Assembly: GCA_049301455.1 (NCBI GenBank)
Contig: JBAQKY010000023.1
Span: 1 to 13,575 of the forward strand
Source of the DNA: JAUYMM01 sp049301455
GTDB lineage: Bacteria; Patescibacteriota; Microgenomatia; UBA8517
DNA: 13,575 nt
Reading direction: 5' to 3'
Of this stretch, positions 1-5,900 are shown piece by piece. Every line of letters begins with the position of its first letter. The first letter of the stretch is position 1. Position numbers and translations under genes: made by a program. The notes beneath the pieces were generated by a model. It saw only the letters and a program-made list of their open reading frames with translations, was not told where the DNA came from and did not search any database.

Positions 1-106
1 TCACTATACCAAATCCAAAACCAACAATTGTTGGGAAATCTGCACCAGTTTCTGGAACTGGGAAGGCTGTACCACTACTGGTTGCCTTTGCTGTTGAAGT
101 GGCTTT
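1..106. repeat. Direct repeat, copy A (identical to 742-847)
   Basis: These 106 bases match 742-847 without a difference by direct reading, and the repeat may continue beyond the left edge. It encodes the end of the Thr-rich stalk, VPETG and the C-terminal hydrophobic segment of copy 1. The rest of the two genes differs at many synonymous and non-synonymous sites, so this tract looks recently homogenised. Confidence 0.9.
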
Positions 107-652
107 AGTTGTTGATGTTGCTTTTGCAGTAGTTGTAGCTTTTGATGTTGATGTTGGAGAAGTAGTACTACCTCCACTTCCTGTTGCAGTACTAGTTGCT
201 GTTGCAGTAGCGGTACTAGTTGCTGTTGCCGTAGCGGTTGCAGTAGCAGTAGCGGTTGCTCGTACTGTTGGACTTGGGGTCGCTGCACAGCCAGATAAAT
301 CTGTTGTCCATGCAGAACCATTTGTTGGACAGCATAACTGTTTAACATTGCTTTCATTTGTTCCACAAACAACGACTTCTCCCTTATGAGCAAGTCCACT
401 ATTACAGAGCATCACGTCACCATCCGAATCTGTTCCTTGTCCAAAACAATTTGTAATCTCTTGGCTCCCATTGACACAACTTGCTTGGCAGGATGCTTTT
501 TCTTCAATATTTTGATTTTGCCTAACAAGCAAAATTCCCGCAATAACACCGATAGATAAAACAATTATTCCAATAATTGCGCTAATAACTTTCCAGTTTG
601 TTCCGCCTGATTTCTTTGGGGATAAACCAACAACATTTATATTATCAACCAT
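1..652 (-). CDS. Cys-rich surface protein with Thr/Ala stalk and VPETG tail, copy 1 (cut by left edge)
   Basis: The reading frame starts at the ATG at 652 and is open to position 1, giving 217 visible residues. By alignment with the neighbouring copy, about ten residues and the stop lie outside the window. The N-terminus (residues 1-20) is short and carries a KK pair. A hydrophobic segment at about 21-43 should anchor the protein in the membrane. An extracellular domain follows with eight cysteines (55, 59, 69, 83, 96, 107, 108, 122), including a CC pair, and a TDSDGD acidic stretch. Residues from about 130 to 185 are alternating Thr/Ala with some Ser/Lys, a typical extended and possibly glycosylated stalk. 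The tail is FPVPETGADFP followed by a hydrophobic run. VPETG resembles a sortase sorting signal, but the matching tail of copy 2 has no basic end. No function is recognised; a surface or attachment role is inferred. Alternating ACN/GCN codons keep the other frames open, so false ORFs appear on both strands here. Confidence 0.8.
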   Translation of the reverse strand, partial: MVDNINVVGLSPKKSGGTNWKVISAIIGIIVLSIGVIAGILLVRQNQNIEEKASCQASCVNGSQEITNCFGQGTDSDGDVMLCNSGLAHKGEVVVCGTNESNVKQLCCPTNGSAWTTDLSGCAATPSPTVRATATATATATATATSTATATATSTATGSGGSTTSPTSTSKATTTAKATSTTKATSTAKATSSGTAFPVPETGADFPTIVGFGFGIV

Positions 653-709
653 ACAATAATACTCTCATAATCCAATTAAAATAACAACCTACATACAAAC
701 AGAGATTGT

Positions 710-1378
710 CTACAATGCTAACGCTAAAGATATTAAAACCATCACTATACCAAATCCAAAACCAACAATTGTTGGGAAATCTGCACCAGTTTCTGGAACT
801 GGGAAGGCTGTACCACTACTGGTTGCCTTTGCTGTTGAAGTGGCTTTTGCAGTTGAGGTAGATTTGGAAGTAGCTGTCGGTGAGGCTGTTTTAGTACCGC
901 TCCCCGTTGCTGTTGTGGTAGCAGTCGCAGTAGCCGTCGAAGTACTTGTCGCTGTAGCTGTAGCAGTTGCAGTAGCTCGTGCAGTACCAGTTGCTGTTGG
1001 GGCGACATTACAAAGAGCAAGATTTGTAGTCCAAGCAGCTCCAGCAGATGGACAACAATATTGTCTTGCATTTGATGAACTTGTTCCACAGACTTCCACT
1101 CTACCAGCTGCATTACACAAACTATCATTAGGAAAAGTTTCACCTGTAGTCGAACAATCACGTAGCAAACTTGGGTTAGATGGATCAGGACAAGCAGCTC
1201 CACCCAAACTACATTCTGCCGCCTTTTCCTCGACATTTTGATTTTGTCTAACAAGAAGAATTCCTGCAATAACACCGATTGATAATACAATTATTCCAAT
1301 AATTGCACTAATAACTTTCCAGTTCGTTCCGCCTGTTTTTTTTGAAGATAAACCAACAATTTTGATGTCATCCGCCAT
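710..1378 (-). CDS. Cys-rich surface protein with Thr/Ala stalk and VPETG tail, copy 2
   Basis: This 222-residue protein is complete and has the same plan as its downstream paralogue. A short N-terminus with a KK pair precedes a hydrophobic anchor at about 21-43. An eight-cysteine domain follows (56, 63, 75, 88, 97, 108, 109, 123; CC pair at 108-109). Residues about 128-190 form a Thr/Ala/Ser/Lys stalk. VPETG lies at 194-198, and the last 20 residues are hydrophobic, ending in LALAL without a basic tail. The anchor residues 20-48 are identical in the two paralogues although the DNA differs silently, which suggests selection on that segment. The ectodomain is strongly diverged apart from its cysteine spacing. 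The two genes are 57 bp apart in the same direction and are probably co-transcribed, with this one first. A surface-exposed or cell-wall-linked role is inferred from the architecture. No known domain is recognised and the ligand is unknown. The upstream region has no Shine-Dalgarno motif. Confidence 0.85.
   Translation of the reverse strand: MADDIKIVGLSSKKTGGTNWKVISAIIGIIVLSIGVIAGILLVRQNQNVEEKAAECSLGGAACPDPSNPSLLRDCSTTGETFPNDSLCNAAGRVEVCGTSSSNARQYCCPSAGAAWTTNLALCNVAPTATGTARATATATATATSTSTATATATTTATGSGTKTASPTATSKSTSTAKATSTAKATSSGTAFPVPETGADFPTIVGFGFGIVMVLISLALAL
742..847. repeat. Direct repeat, copy B (identical to 1-106)
   Basis: This is the second copy of the 106-base tract, in the 3' part of the complete paralogue. 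Identity ends abruptly at 847/848, where the stalk-coding repeats of the two genes go out of register. Gene conversion or unequal exchange between the tandem genes would produce this pattern. Confidence 0.9.
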
Positions 1379-1400
1379 ACAACAATAATGTCACAAATCA

Positions 1401-1418
1401 ACACTTGAAATCAAGTGT
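1401..1418. promoter_or_regulatory. 18-bp palindrome in divergent promoter region (candidate operator)
   Basis: The sequence acacttgaaatcaagtgt has perfect 8-bp arms around a 2-bp centre. It lies between the start of the minus-strand surface gene (1378) and the plus-strand gene (1442). Possible -35 boxes fall inside it: ttgaaa (1405-1410) for the plus strand, and TTGATT (1414-1409) for the minus strand with a weak CATTAT at 1390-1385. Its symmetry and place suggest a dimeric repressor site controlling both directions. The promoter boxes are weak matches and no regulator gene is adjacent. Confidence 0.4.
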
Positions 1419-1441
1419 ATAAATACATTAATCTTCATACT

Positions 1442-1834
1442 ATGACTAAATACAGAGAATACTTCGAACGAATGTTAACAAACGAGAAAGATAAGTTTGA
1501 TAAATTTACTAAACTTCATATGCAATACAGCATGGACCAAGATGGAATGCAAGAACGATTTAACAAAGAAGGTGGAGAAATTGTAACTATTATTCGTGAA
1601 TGGGAAAGCAAACTCTGTTCAACTAGCGAAAAGGCAGGATACGGTGGATACACTTCAAATCTCTCAGAAAAATTTTGGCAAGAAGTCAGAAAGTCATTCC
1701 CTTTAATTGATTATGTTGGAGTAATAGTGAAATCCAATCCGGAGATCATGAAAAAGTCTCAAAAAGTAACAGAGGTTGTATCTCCAGCCTTTGAGATGAA
1801 CGACGACTTCGTCATTAAAAAGATTAAACTTTAA
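1442..1834 (+). CDS. Conserved-looking hypothetical protein, 130 aa
   Basis: I chose the ATG at 1442. The frame also opens at a GTG at 1415, but that start lies inside the palindrome and adds nine residues of no family character. The protein is soluble, has no signal peptide or membrane segment, and is mixed in charge. The first half looks helical, with a pattern like YREYFERML...EKDKFDKFTKLH. The second half contains a Gly/Tyr-rich turn (KAGYGGYTSNL) and then an ordered stretch, FWQEVRKSFPLIDYVGVIV. I recognise no function. The style resembles small conserved proteins of Patescibacteria, which is only an impression. It is one of two plus-strand genes here. Its 3' end overlaps the 3' end of cysS by 11 bp, so the two convergent messages are complementary at their tails and there is no room for a terminator between them. 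Confidence 0.7.
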   Translation: MTKYREYFERMLTNEKDKFDKFTKLHMQYSMDQDGMQERFNKEGGEIVTIIREWESKLCSTSEKAGYGGYTSNLSEKFWQEVRKSFPLIDYVGVIVKSNPEIMKKSQKVTEVVSPAFEMNDDFVIKKIKL

Positions 1835-3068
1835 GACCAAGTCCTAAAACCTCATCAAAAGAAATTGCTAAATCATATTTATCTTCAGAGGGAATATTGC
1901 TTTTTAACATATCAAATAGAACTGCTAAGGCCTTGCTTGTGTTTAAATCATCATTGATAGCTTCATTAAATTTATTTCTAAACTCATTAAGTTTTTCGTT
2001 TTTTTCTTCAGATAAAGTTGTTCTTTGACTTGCCTTCAAAATCTGTACTGTAGACTGTAATCTTTTCAAACCTTTTGCAGCTGCATCTAGTGACTGCCAT
2101 GTAAAGTTCATTGGTTTTTTATAATGTGCTCCTAAATATAAATAACGAAGCGCAATTGGATCAAAACCTTTATCTAAAATATCTTGTATGTTGTAAAAAT
2201 TACCCAAAGATTTACTCATCTTTTTGCCATCAACTGATAAAAATGCCACATGCATCCAAAATTTACTAAATGGTTTTTTACCAGTGGCACCTTCACTTTG
2301 TGCTATTTCATTTGGATGGTGAATTGACAAATGATCTTCCCCACCAGTATGAATATCCATTTGGTCACCTAAATATTTGATACTCATAGCAGAACACTCT
2401 ATATGCCAACCTGGAAAACCATCTCCCCATGGACTTTCCCAATGCATAACATGATCACTAAACTTTCCAACTCTTTTAAACCATAATGCAAAATCAGAAT
2501 TGTTTCTTTTGTTTACATCAGTCTTAACTTCTTCTCGAACGCCAAGCTTTTTATCTTCTAGCTTTTGACCAAATAATTTTCCGTAATCGGCAAACTTCGA
2601 CACATCAAAATAAACGGCTTCTTCTGTGTCGTAGGCATATCCGTTTTTGAACAACTTTTCAATCAGTTCAATTTGTTCTTTGATATGATCTGTTGCTTTA
2701 CAAATTGTTGTTGGTCTTAAATTATTTAATTTATCCATCATCTGATAGAAGTTGTTTCCAAAAAACTCTGCAACTTCCCAAACTGTTTTACCTTGTTTCT
2801 TTGCACCTTTTTCTAGCTTGTCTTCACCTTCATCAGCATCTGAAACTAAATGACCTACATCTGTAACATTTTGAACATGATTTACGTTATAACCATTGAA
2901 GGCAAGTGTTCTTCTTAAAACATCATCCATGACATACTTTCTGCCATTTCCTATGTGAGCATAGTCATAGGCAGTAATTCCACAGGTATATAATTTAACT
3001 TCAGAATTTGTAAGTGGAACAAAAAGTTCTTTTTGTTTGGTTAGTGAATTGTATAAATATAAATCCAT
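1824..3068 (-). CDS. cysS: Cysteinyl-tRNA synthetase, short C-terminus
   Basis: CysRS attaches cysteine to tRNA-Cys in the cytoplasm using ATP (class I synthetase). The catalytic core is plain. The ATP-binding signature appears as AHIGNGR at about 37-43 and KMSKS is at 283-287. The zinc ligands that select cysteine are expected at C29, C225, H250 and E254, with the family context GGEDHLSIHHPNE. The WHIECSAM and DIHTGGEDH blocks are typical. At 414 residues it is shorter than the roughly 460 of E. coli. It ends soon after the helical DALR-like region (DDLNTSKALAVLFDML), so the C-terminal anticodon-recognition extension is missing. The gene starts four bases after the stop of the 169-residue unknown gene, so it is probably translated from the same message. 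Its 3' end overlaps the convergent gene at 1442-1834. The stop of the upstream gene creates a TATAAT-like string three bases before the ATG, too close to act as its promoter. Confidence 0.97.
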   Translation of the reverse strand: MDLYLYNSLTKQKELFVPLTNSEVKLYTCGITAYDYAHIGNGRKYVMDDVLRRTLAFNGYNVNHVQNVTDVGHLVSDADEGEDKLEKGAKKQGKTVWEVAEFFGNNFYQMMDKLNNLRPTTICKATDHIKEQIELIEKLFKNGYAYDTEEAVYFDVSKFADYGKLFGQKLEDKKLGVREEVKTDVNKRNNSDFALWFKRVGKFSDHVMHWESPWGDGFPGWHIECSAMSIKYLGDQMDIHTGGEDHLSIHHPNEIAQSEGATGKKPFSKFWMHVAFLSVDGKKMSKSLGNFYNIQDILDKGFDPIALRYLYLGAHYKKPMNFTWQSLDAAAKGLKRLQSTVQILKASQRTTLSEEKNEKLNEFRNKFNEAINDDLNTSKALAVLFDMLKSNIPSEDKYDLAISFDEVLGLGLKV

Positions 3069-3072
3069 ATTA

Positions 3073-3582
3073 TTATAATATCTTATTTTCAGGACGATTT
3101 CCCCAATTATAAACCATCTCCTTTAAATGACTCTTTATCTTGTTGTAAGTTTCGTCAGTTATTTTATCATCTTCAACATTAACCATAACTCCGCTAAGCA
3201 TATTTCCGAGATTTCTAATACTTTTACCTGGTATTTTACCTCCCATCTTAAGGATATGCTCATAGTCCAGACATTCGTCAATAATCTCTCTACCGATTCT
3301 TTCAGATAGACAAGCGGCACTAACCACACTCGGAACTGGAGGTATTAATCTTAGGAACTTCCAGTACGGCAATTTTTGATAATCCACAAACTCTCCTGCC
3401 TTTTGAATTAGATAATAACCTTTTATGAATAGTCTTAAAATATCTTTTTCATCGTCTACTAGATTCGTGAGTGGTTCTGCCATTTTTAATCCAAATCTAG
3501 AAGCAATAGTTGAATCACTTAAATTATCTCTTACGCAAATATTTTCTAAATATCCCATGTGATATTGTATCACTTTGGCCAT
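3073..3582 (-). CDS. Hypothetical protein, 169 aa, upstream of cysS
   Basis: I do not recognise this protein. It looks soluble and mostly helical, with no signal peptide or long membrane segment. Visible stretches are a dry, Pro-rich patch LIPPVPSVVSAACLSERIG near the middle, then KMGGKIPGKSIRNLGNMLSG and a charged helical end. From the ATG at 3582 it overlaps the end of the 62-residue gene by 13 bp in another frame. An AGGG seven bases before that ATG is one of the few Shine-Dalgarno-like motifs in the window and supports this start. A second in-frame ATG at 3558 would remove the overlap and is the alternative. It is followed four bases later by cysS, so it is very likely in one operon with it. 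A link to tRNA-Cys or cysteine use is only a guess from position. Confidence 0.65.
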   Translation of the reverse strand: MAKVIQYHMGYLENICVRDNLSDSTIASRFGLKMAEPLTNLVDDEKDILRLFIKGYYLIQKAGEFVDYQKLPYWKFLRLIPPVPSVVSAACLSERIGREIIDECLDYEHILKMGGKIPGKSIRNLGNMLSGVMVNVEDDKITDETYNKIKSHLKEMVYNWGNRPENKIL

Positions 3583-3758
3583 AAATTGACCCTATGCTTT
3601 TTATTAAGTAGGTTTTGAGCAAATTTAGATAATTCTTGATTATCTCTACTTAAATCAAATTTATTATTCCAGTAATCAACCTCAAGCCAAATGATATTTC
3701 CATTTTCATCTTCTGCCCTGTATTTTGCATTATCAATGTAATATTTTGATATTTTCAT
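3570..3758 (-). CDS. Small hypothetical protein, 62 aa
   Basis: This is a small soluble protein rich in Asn, Asp, Lys and Tyr/Trp (MKISKYYIDNAKYRAEDE...NIIWLEVDYWNN). It has no membrane segment and no motif I recognise. It begins 12 bases after the U-tract of a strong terminator and ends in TGA, overlapping the next gene by 13 bp, which suggests translational coupling with it. Because the terminators lie directly upstream, its promoter must overlap them or sit upstream of them, in the AT-rich stretch 3834-3895. In that case the hairpins would form part of its leader. Its place as first gene of the unknown-unknown-cysS unit, and a sensible amino-acid composition, are the main evidence that it is real. 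Confidence 0.55.
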   Translation of the reverse strand: MKISKYYIDNAKYRAEDENGNIIWLEVDYWNNKFDLSRDNQELSKFAQNLLNKKHRVNLWPK

Positions 3759-3770
3759 ATTTATATAACT

Positions 3771-3795
3771 AAAAAAGCTCCCTTTTGTGGGAGCT
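3771..3795 (-). terminator. Rho-independent terminator (distal of a tandem pair)
   Basis: On the minus strand, AGCTCCC (3795-3789) pairs perfectly with GGGAGCT (3782-3776) around a 6-base loop. A run of T follows (the A-tract 3771-3776 on the plus strand). This is a classic 7-bp stem plus U-tract ending transcription from the recR operon. Confidence 0.85.
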
Positions 3796-3806
3796 AATAC
3801 GAATAG

Positions 3807-3833
3807 AAAAGCCCCCTTATTTTAAAGGAAGCT
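3807..3833 (-). terminator. Rho-independent terminator (proximal of a tandem pair)
   Basis: On the minus strand, AGCTTCCTT (3833-3825) pairs with AAGGGGGCT (3818-3810) as nine pairs, two of them G-U wobbles, then TTTC. On the plus strand the two wobble positions would be A-C mismatches, so the structure fits minus-strand RNA only. It stands 14 bases before the second hairpin. Confidence 0.75.
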
Positions 3834-3895
3834 ACAACAAACATTATTTATATTAAATTTCATTTTTTTTATATTAACGTAACTGTAATCCAAAA

Positions 3896-4429
3896 TCAAC
3901 CACTTGGTGGAACTGGTTTTTCAACACGAGTTTCTTCCCTCTTGGCAGCTCCTTTTTGTCCACCACCCATTTTACGTCCACGTTTTGATTCAGGCATTGG
4001 TACCCCACTACTTTGGTTTGCCTGGATGGCCTGTTGTTTTTTGAAAGCTTCCATTTGAGCTTTTAGGACATCTTTTTGTTCATATGAAAGTTCTGTAAAT
4101 TCTTCTAAAGGAACATCTTCGCCACTTTGGATTCTTTTCATTAAATCATTAAAAAGTTTTTGTCGCCTTATATCTTTAAGTTCAGATTCTAAGGCCTGAA
4201 GATGTCTGCCATCTTGTTCGGCAACTTGTTTTTTGTAGTTTTGTTCATCCTGTGGAACTTCACTATTTCCTTCTTTTGGTTTTTCTTGTGGCTTTGGTTG
4301 CTCTCCAAAAGGAATATTTTCAGATCCTGTGACTTGCTTTGCTGCAGTTCTTAACAATTCTAATGGCTCCTGCCTGATTTGTTGTGCAGTTTTTTTGATT
4401 GCTTGTTTTACTTGGGCAGTAGTGTTCAT
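3896..4429 (-). CDS. Charged hypothetical protein, 177 aa, downstream of recR
   Basis: No known domain is recognised. The protein is very hydrophilic. The N-terminal part (about 1-30) is helical and rich in Gln and Lys. Residues about 40-65 are a Pro/Glu/Lys linker. A charged helical core follows (about 66-135, containing IQSGEDVPLEEFTELSYEQKDVLKAQ split over two helices), and the end is disordered, basic and Gly-rich (SKRGRKMGGGQKGAAKRE). It has no signal peptide or membrane segment. The core is the only part that looks folded and probably conserved; the basic tail could bind nucleic acid or ribosome, which is inference. It starts 14 bp after recR and is followed by tandem terminators, so it is the last gene of the HIT-to-recR operon. 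An AAGG seven bases before the ATG is a weak Shine-Dalgarno match and supports this start. Confidence 0.75.
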   Translation of the reverse strand: MNTTAQVKQAIKKTAQQIRQEPLELLRTAAKQVTGSENIPFGEQPKPQEKPKEGNSEVPQDEQNYKKQVAEQDGRHLQALESELKDIRRQKLFNDLMKRIQSGEDVPLEEFTELSYEQKDVLKAQMEAFKKQQAIQANQSSGVPMPESKRGRKMGGGQKGAAKREETRVEKPVPPSG

Positions 4430-4443
4430 GTGTATACCTTAAA

Positions 4444-5049
4444 TTATAACTCTCTTCTACCTTCTAGGGCTTGAGTTAATGTTACATCATCTGCATACTC
4501 CAAGTCAGCACCAGTTGGTATTCCCATTCCTAATCTACTTATTTTAACTTTTGGACTTGAAACAGATATTTGTTTTTTAAGATACATTGCAGTTGCCTCC
4601 CCTTCCATTGTAGGATTTGTAGCAACTACTATCTCAGATATTTTGGTATCTTGGTCTAACCTTTTAAATAAATCAGCTATATATATTTCATCAGGTCCAA
4701 TATTTTCCAGTGGATTAATCGCACCATGCAAGACATGATACTGGCCATGATATTTTCCGCTTCTTTCAAATGCAATTAAATCTAGTGGTTGTTCTACAAC
4801 CAAACAAATTGTTTTTTCTCTCATCTCATCAGTACAAATATTACACGGATCATGTTCTCCAACATTTTTACAAATTGAACAAAGTACTGTATTTTTCTTC
4901 AAGTCTGTTAAGTTCTTGCTAAAATCATCAAGTTCTCTTTGAGGAACATGAAGAAGATAATATGTTAATCTCTGTGCAGACTTTGGACCAATTCCAGGCA
5001 AACGTTCAAAAGATTCTATCAGTGAGCTAATTGCGCGTGGTATTCGCAT
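4444..5049 (-). CDS. recR: Recombination mediator RecR
   Basis: RecR acts with RecF/RecO to load RecA on single-stranded gaps. At 201 residues it has normal family length and all its parts. A helix-hairpin-helix lies at about 11-28 (RLPGIGPKSAQRL). A four-cysteine zinc finger uses C57, C60, C69 and C72. A Toprim domain begins near CLVVEQPLDLIAFERSG, includes the ATNPTMEGEATAMYL block, and ends with the family signature SRLGMGIPTGADLEYAD. The last residues, TLTQALEGRREL, resemble the usual Walker-B-like tail. It lies six bases after ybaB, the common dnaX-ybaB-recR order of bacteria. The ATG at 5049 has no Shine-Dalgarno at a normal distance. Confidence 0.97.
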   Translation of the reverse strand: MRIPRAISSLIESFERLPGIGPKSAQRLTYYLLHVPQRELDDFSKNLTDLKKNTVLCSICKNVGEHDPCNICTDEMREKTICLVVEQPLDLIAFERSGKYHGQYHVLHGAINPLENIGPDEIYIADLFKRLDQDTKISEIVVATNPTMEGEATAMYLKKQISVSSPKVKISRLGMGIPTGADLEYADDVTLTQALEGRREL

Positions 5050-5055
5050 TTGAAG

Positions 5056-5343
5056 TTACTTTCCAAGTCCACCTAATAGTCCAGACAATCCTCCACCCAT
5101 TTCCATCATTTTCTTGGCTGCTTCTTTTTGAACTTTCTTCATTGCTTCATTAATAAGATCAACCAAAACTTTTAAGTCTTCTCCATCTTTTTTAATGTAT
5201 CTAATCTTTTGATCTCCAGTAACTGAAACAGACCAACCATTTTTTTCGATAGTTTCAATAATTTTTTCAAGTTCTTTCTGCAAAGCAGAAGCTTGTTGTC
5301 TCATTTTATTTAACTCACCTAGTTGTTTAAATTTATCAAACAT
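5056..5343 (-). CDS. ybaB: YbaB/EbfC nucleoid-associated protein
   Basis: This is a small DNA-binding protein of the YbaB/EbfC family, which forms dimers and coats DNA. At 95 residues it is slightly short for the family (about 100-110). It has the expected N-terminal coiled helix (FDKFKQLGELNKMRQQASALQKEL), a central beta sheet with the VSVTGDQKI pattern, and the C-terminal helix LINEAMKKVQKEAAKKMMEM ending in a Gly/Leu-rich tail (GGGLSGLLGGLGK). Its place directly before recR and downstream of dnaX agrees with the standard cluster. The intergenic gaps on either side are six bases. Confidence 0.93.
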   Translation of the reverse strand: MFDKFKQLGELNKMRQQASALQKELEKIIETIEKNGWSVSVTGDQKIRYIKKDGEDLKVLVDLINEAMKKVQKEAAKKMMEMGGGLSGLLGGLGK

Positions 5344-5349
5344 ATTATA

Positions 5350-5580
5350 TTATTTAATTAATCTCAACCTTCTAGCAATTGTCGCAGAATAATCAACTGC
5401 TTTGTATATAGACCTCGCCTCTTTCTCAAAATAAGGTCGAGTCGCGCCGATATTTGCATCACCTAATTTTTCGTTTAATTCTCCTAAATAGGCTGGGCTT
5501 GGCAAACCTGTCCACCTTGCAATTACTTGTTTTATTCTTTCTTCAACTTGTACCTGATAGTCTTTGTATTCAATCGTCAT
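5350..5580 (-). CDS. Small hypothetical protein, 76 aa, inserted between dnaX tail gene and ybaB
   Basis: I do not recognise this protein. It is soluble, about 76 residues, with an N-terminal amphipathic helix (YKDYQVQVEERIKQVIARW), a central turn region (TGLPSPAYLGELNEKLGDANIG) and a basic C-terminal helix (SATIARRLRLIK). The basic, Arg-rich end could contact nucleic acid, which is inference only. It lies three bases after the DnaX C-terminal-domain gene and six bases before ybaB. It must therefore be co-expressed with the clamp loader and YbaB. Nothing like it is usual between dnaX and ybaB. Confidence 0.65.
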   Translation of the reverse strand: MTIEYKDYQVQVEERIKQVIARWTGLPSPAYLGELNEKLGDANIGATRPYFEKEARSIYKAVDYSATIARRLRLIK

Positions 5581-5583
5581 ATA

Positions 5584-5895
5584 TTAACTAAACATCTGCT
5601 CAGCTACAGTGATTATATTTTGATTATTAACTTCCGTCAACTGTTGCCTTACTGGTGCTTCTGCCAAACAAAATTCTATCCTAGTATCATTACCTAAAAC
5701 GTTAAGACATGCATCTTCTAACATCTTTCTGGTCTTAGCCTCTTCAAGTTTATCTTTATGAAATTTATAATAAACGCCTAACTTTAAATTATTGTCATTT
5801 AGATCGAGAACATGGGCAGAACTCAGAAGTCCTCCAATCGACATACTTTGCTCCTTAACAGCAGAAATTAACTTCGACCAAGTATTAGAATCCAT
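5584..5895 (-). CDS. Detached DnaX C-terminal domain (tau/gamma domain as separate protein)
   Basis: The 103 residues match the pattern of the domain usually fused to the C-terminal side of the DnaX clamp-loader ATPase. A Trp starts the first helix (WSKLISAVKEQSMSIGGLLSSA), followed by a strand (LKLGVYYKFHKDKLEEAKTRKMLEDAC), then NVLGNDTRIEFCLAE. The FHKDKLEE...LE...LG...RIE series is the characteristic core. Here it is a separate reading frame starting five bases after the dnaX stop and in the -1 frame relative to it. The upstream DnaX ORF ends exactly where this domain would normally begin. The start has no Shine-Dalgarno and probably depends on ribosomes ending on dnaX. It likely supplies the polymerase/clamp-loader contact in trans. 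Alternatives are a sequencing indel or a shared evolutionary split; the matching domain boundary favours a true split. Confidence 0.75.
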   Translation of the reverse strand: MDSNTWSKLISAVKEQSMSIGGLLSSAHVLDLNDNNLKLGVYYKFHKDKLEEAKTRKMLEDACLNVLGNDTRIEFCLAEAPVRQQLTEVNNQNIITVAEQMFS

Positions 5896-5900
5896 TGCTT

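Noticed and set aside
99..1290. Open frames in several frames on both strands within the surface genes (for example 745-1290 minus, 840-1241 plus)
   Set aside because: Alternating ACN/GCN codons leave other frames without stops. The products are Val/Ala or Gln/Leu low-complexity runs, while the chosen frames give anchor, cysteines and tail.
3570..3582. Frameshifted single gene made of the 62- and 169-residue frames
   Set aside because: The upper gene has its own complete composition and the lower one has a start with AGGG at good distance; a 13-bp overlap is normal for this compact genome. It cannot be fully excluded without homologues.
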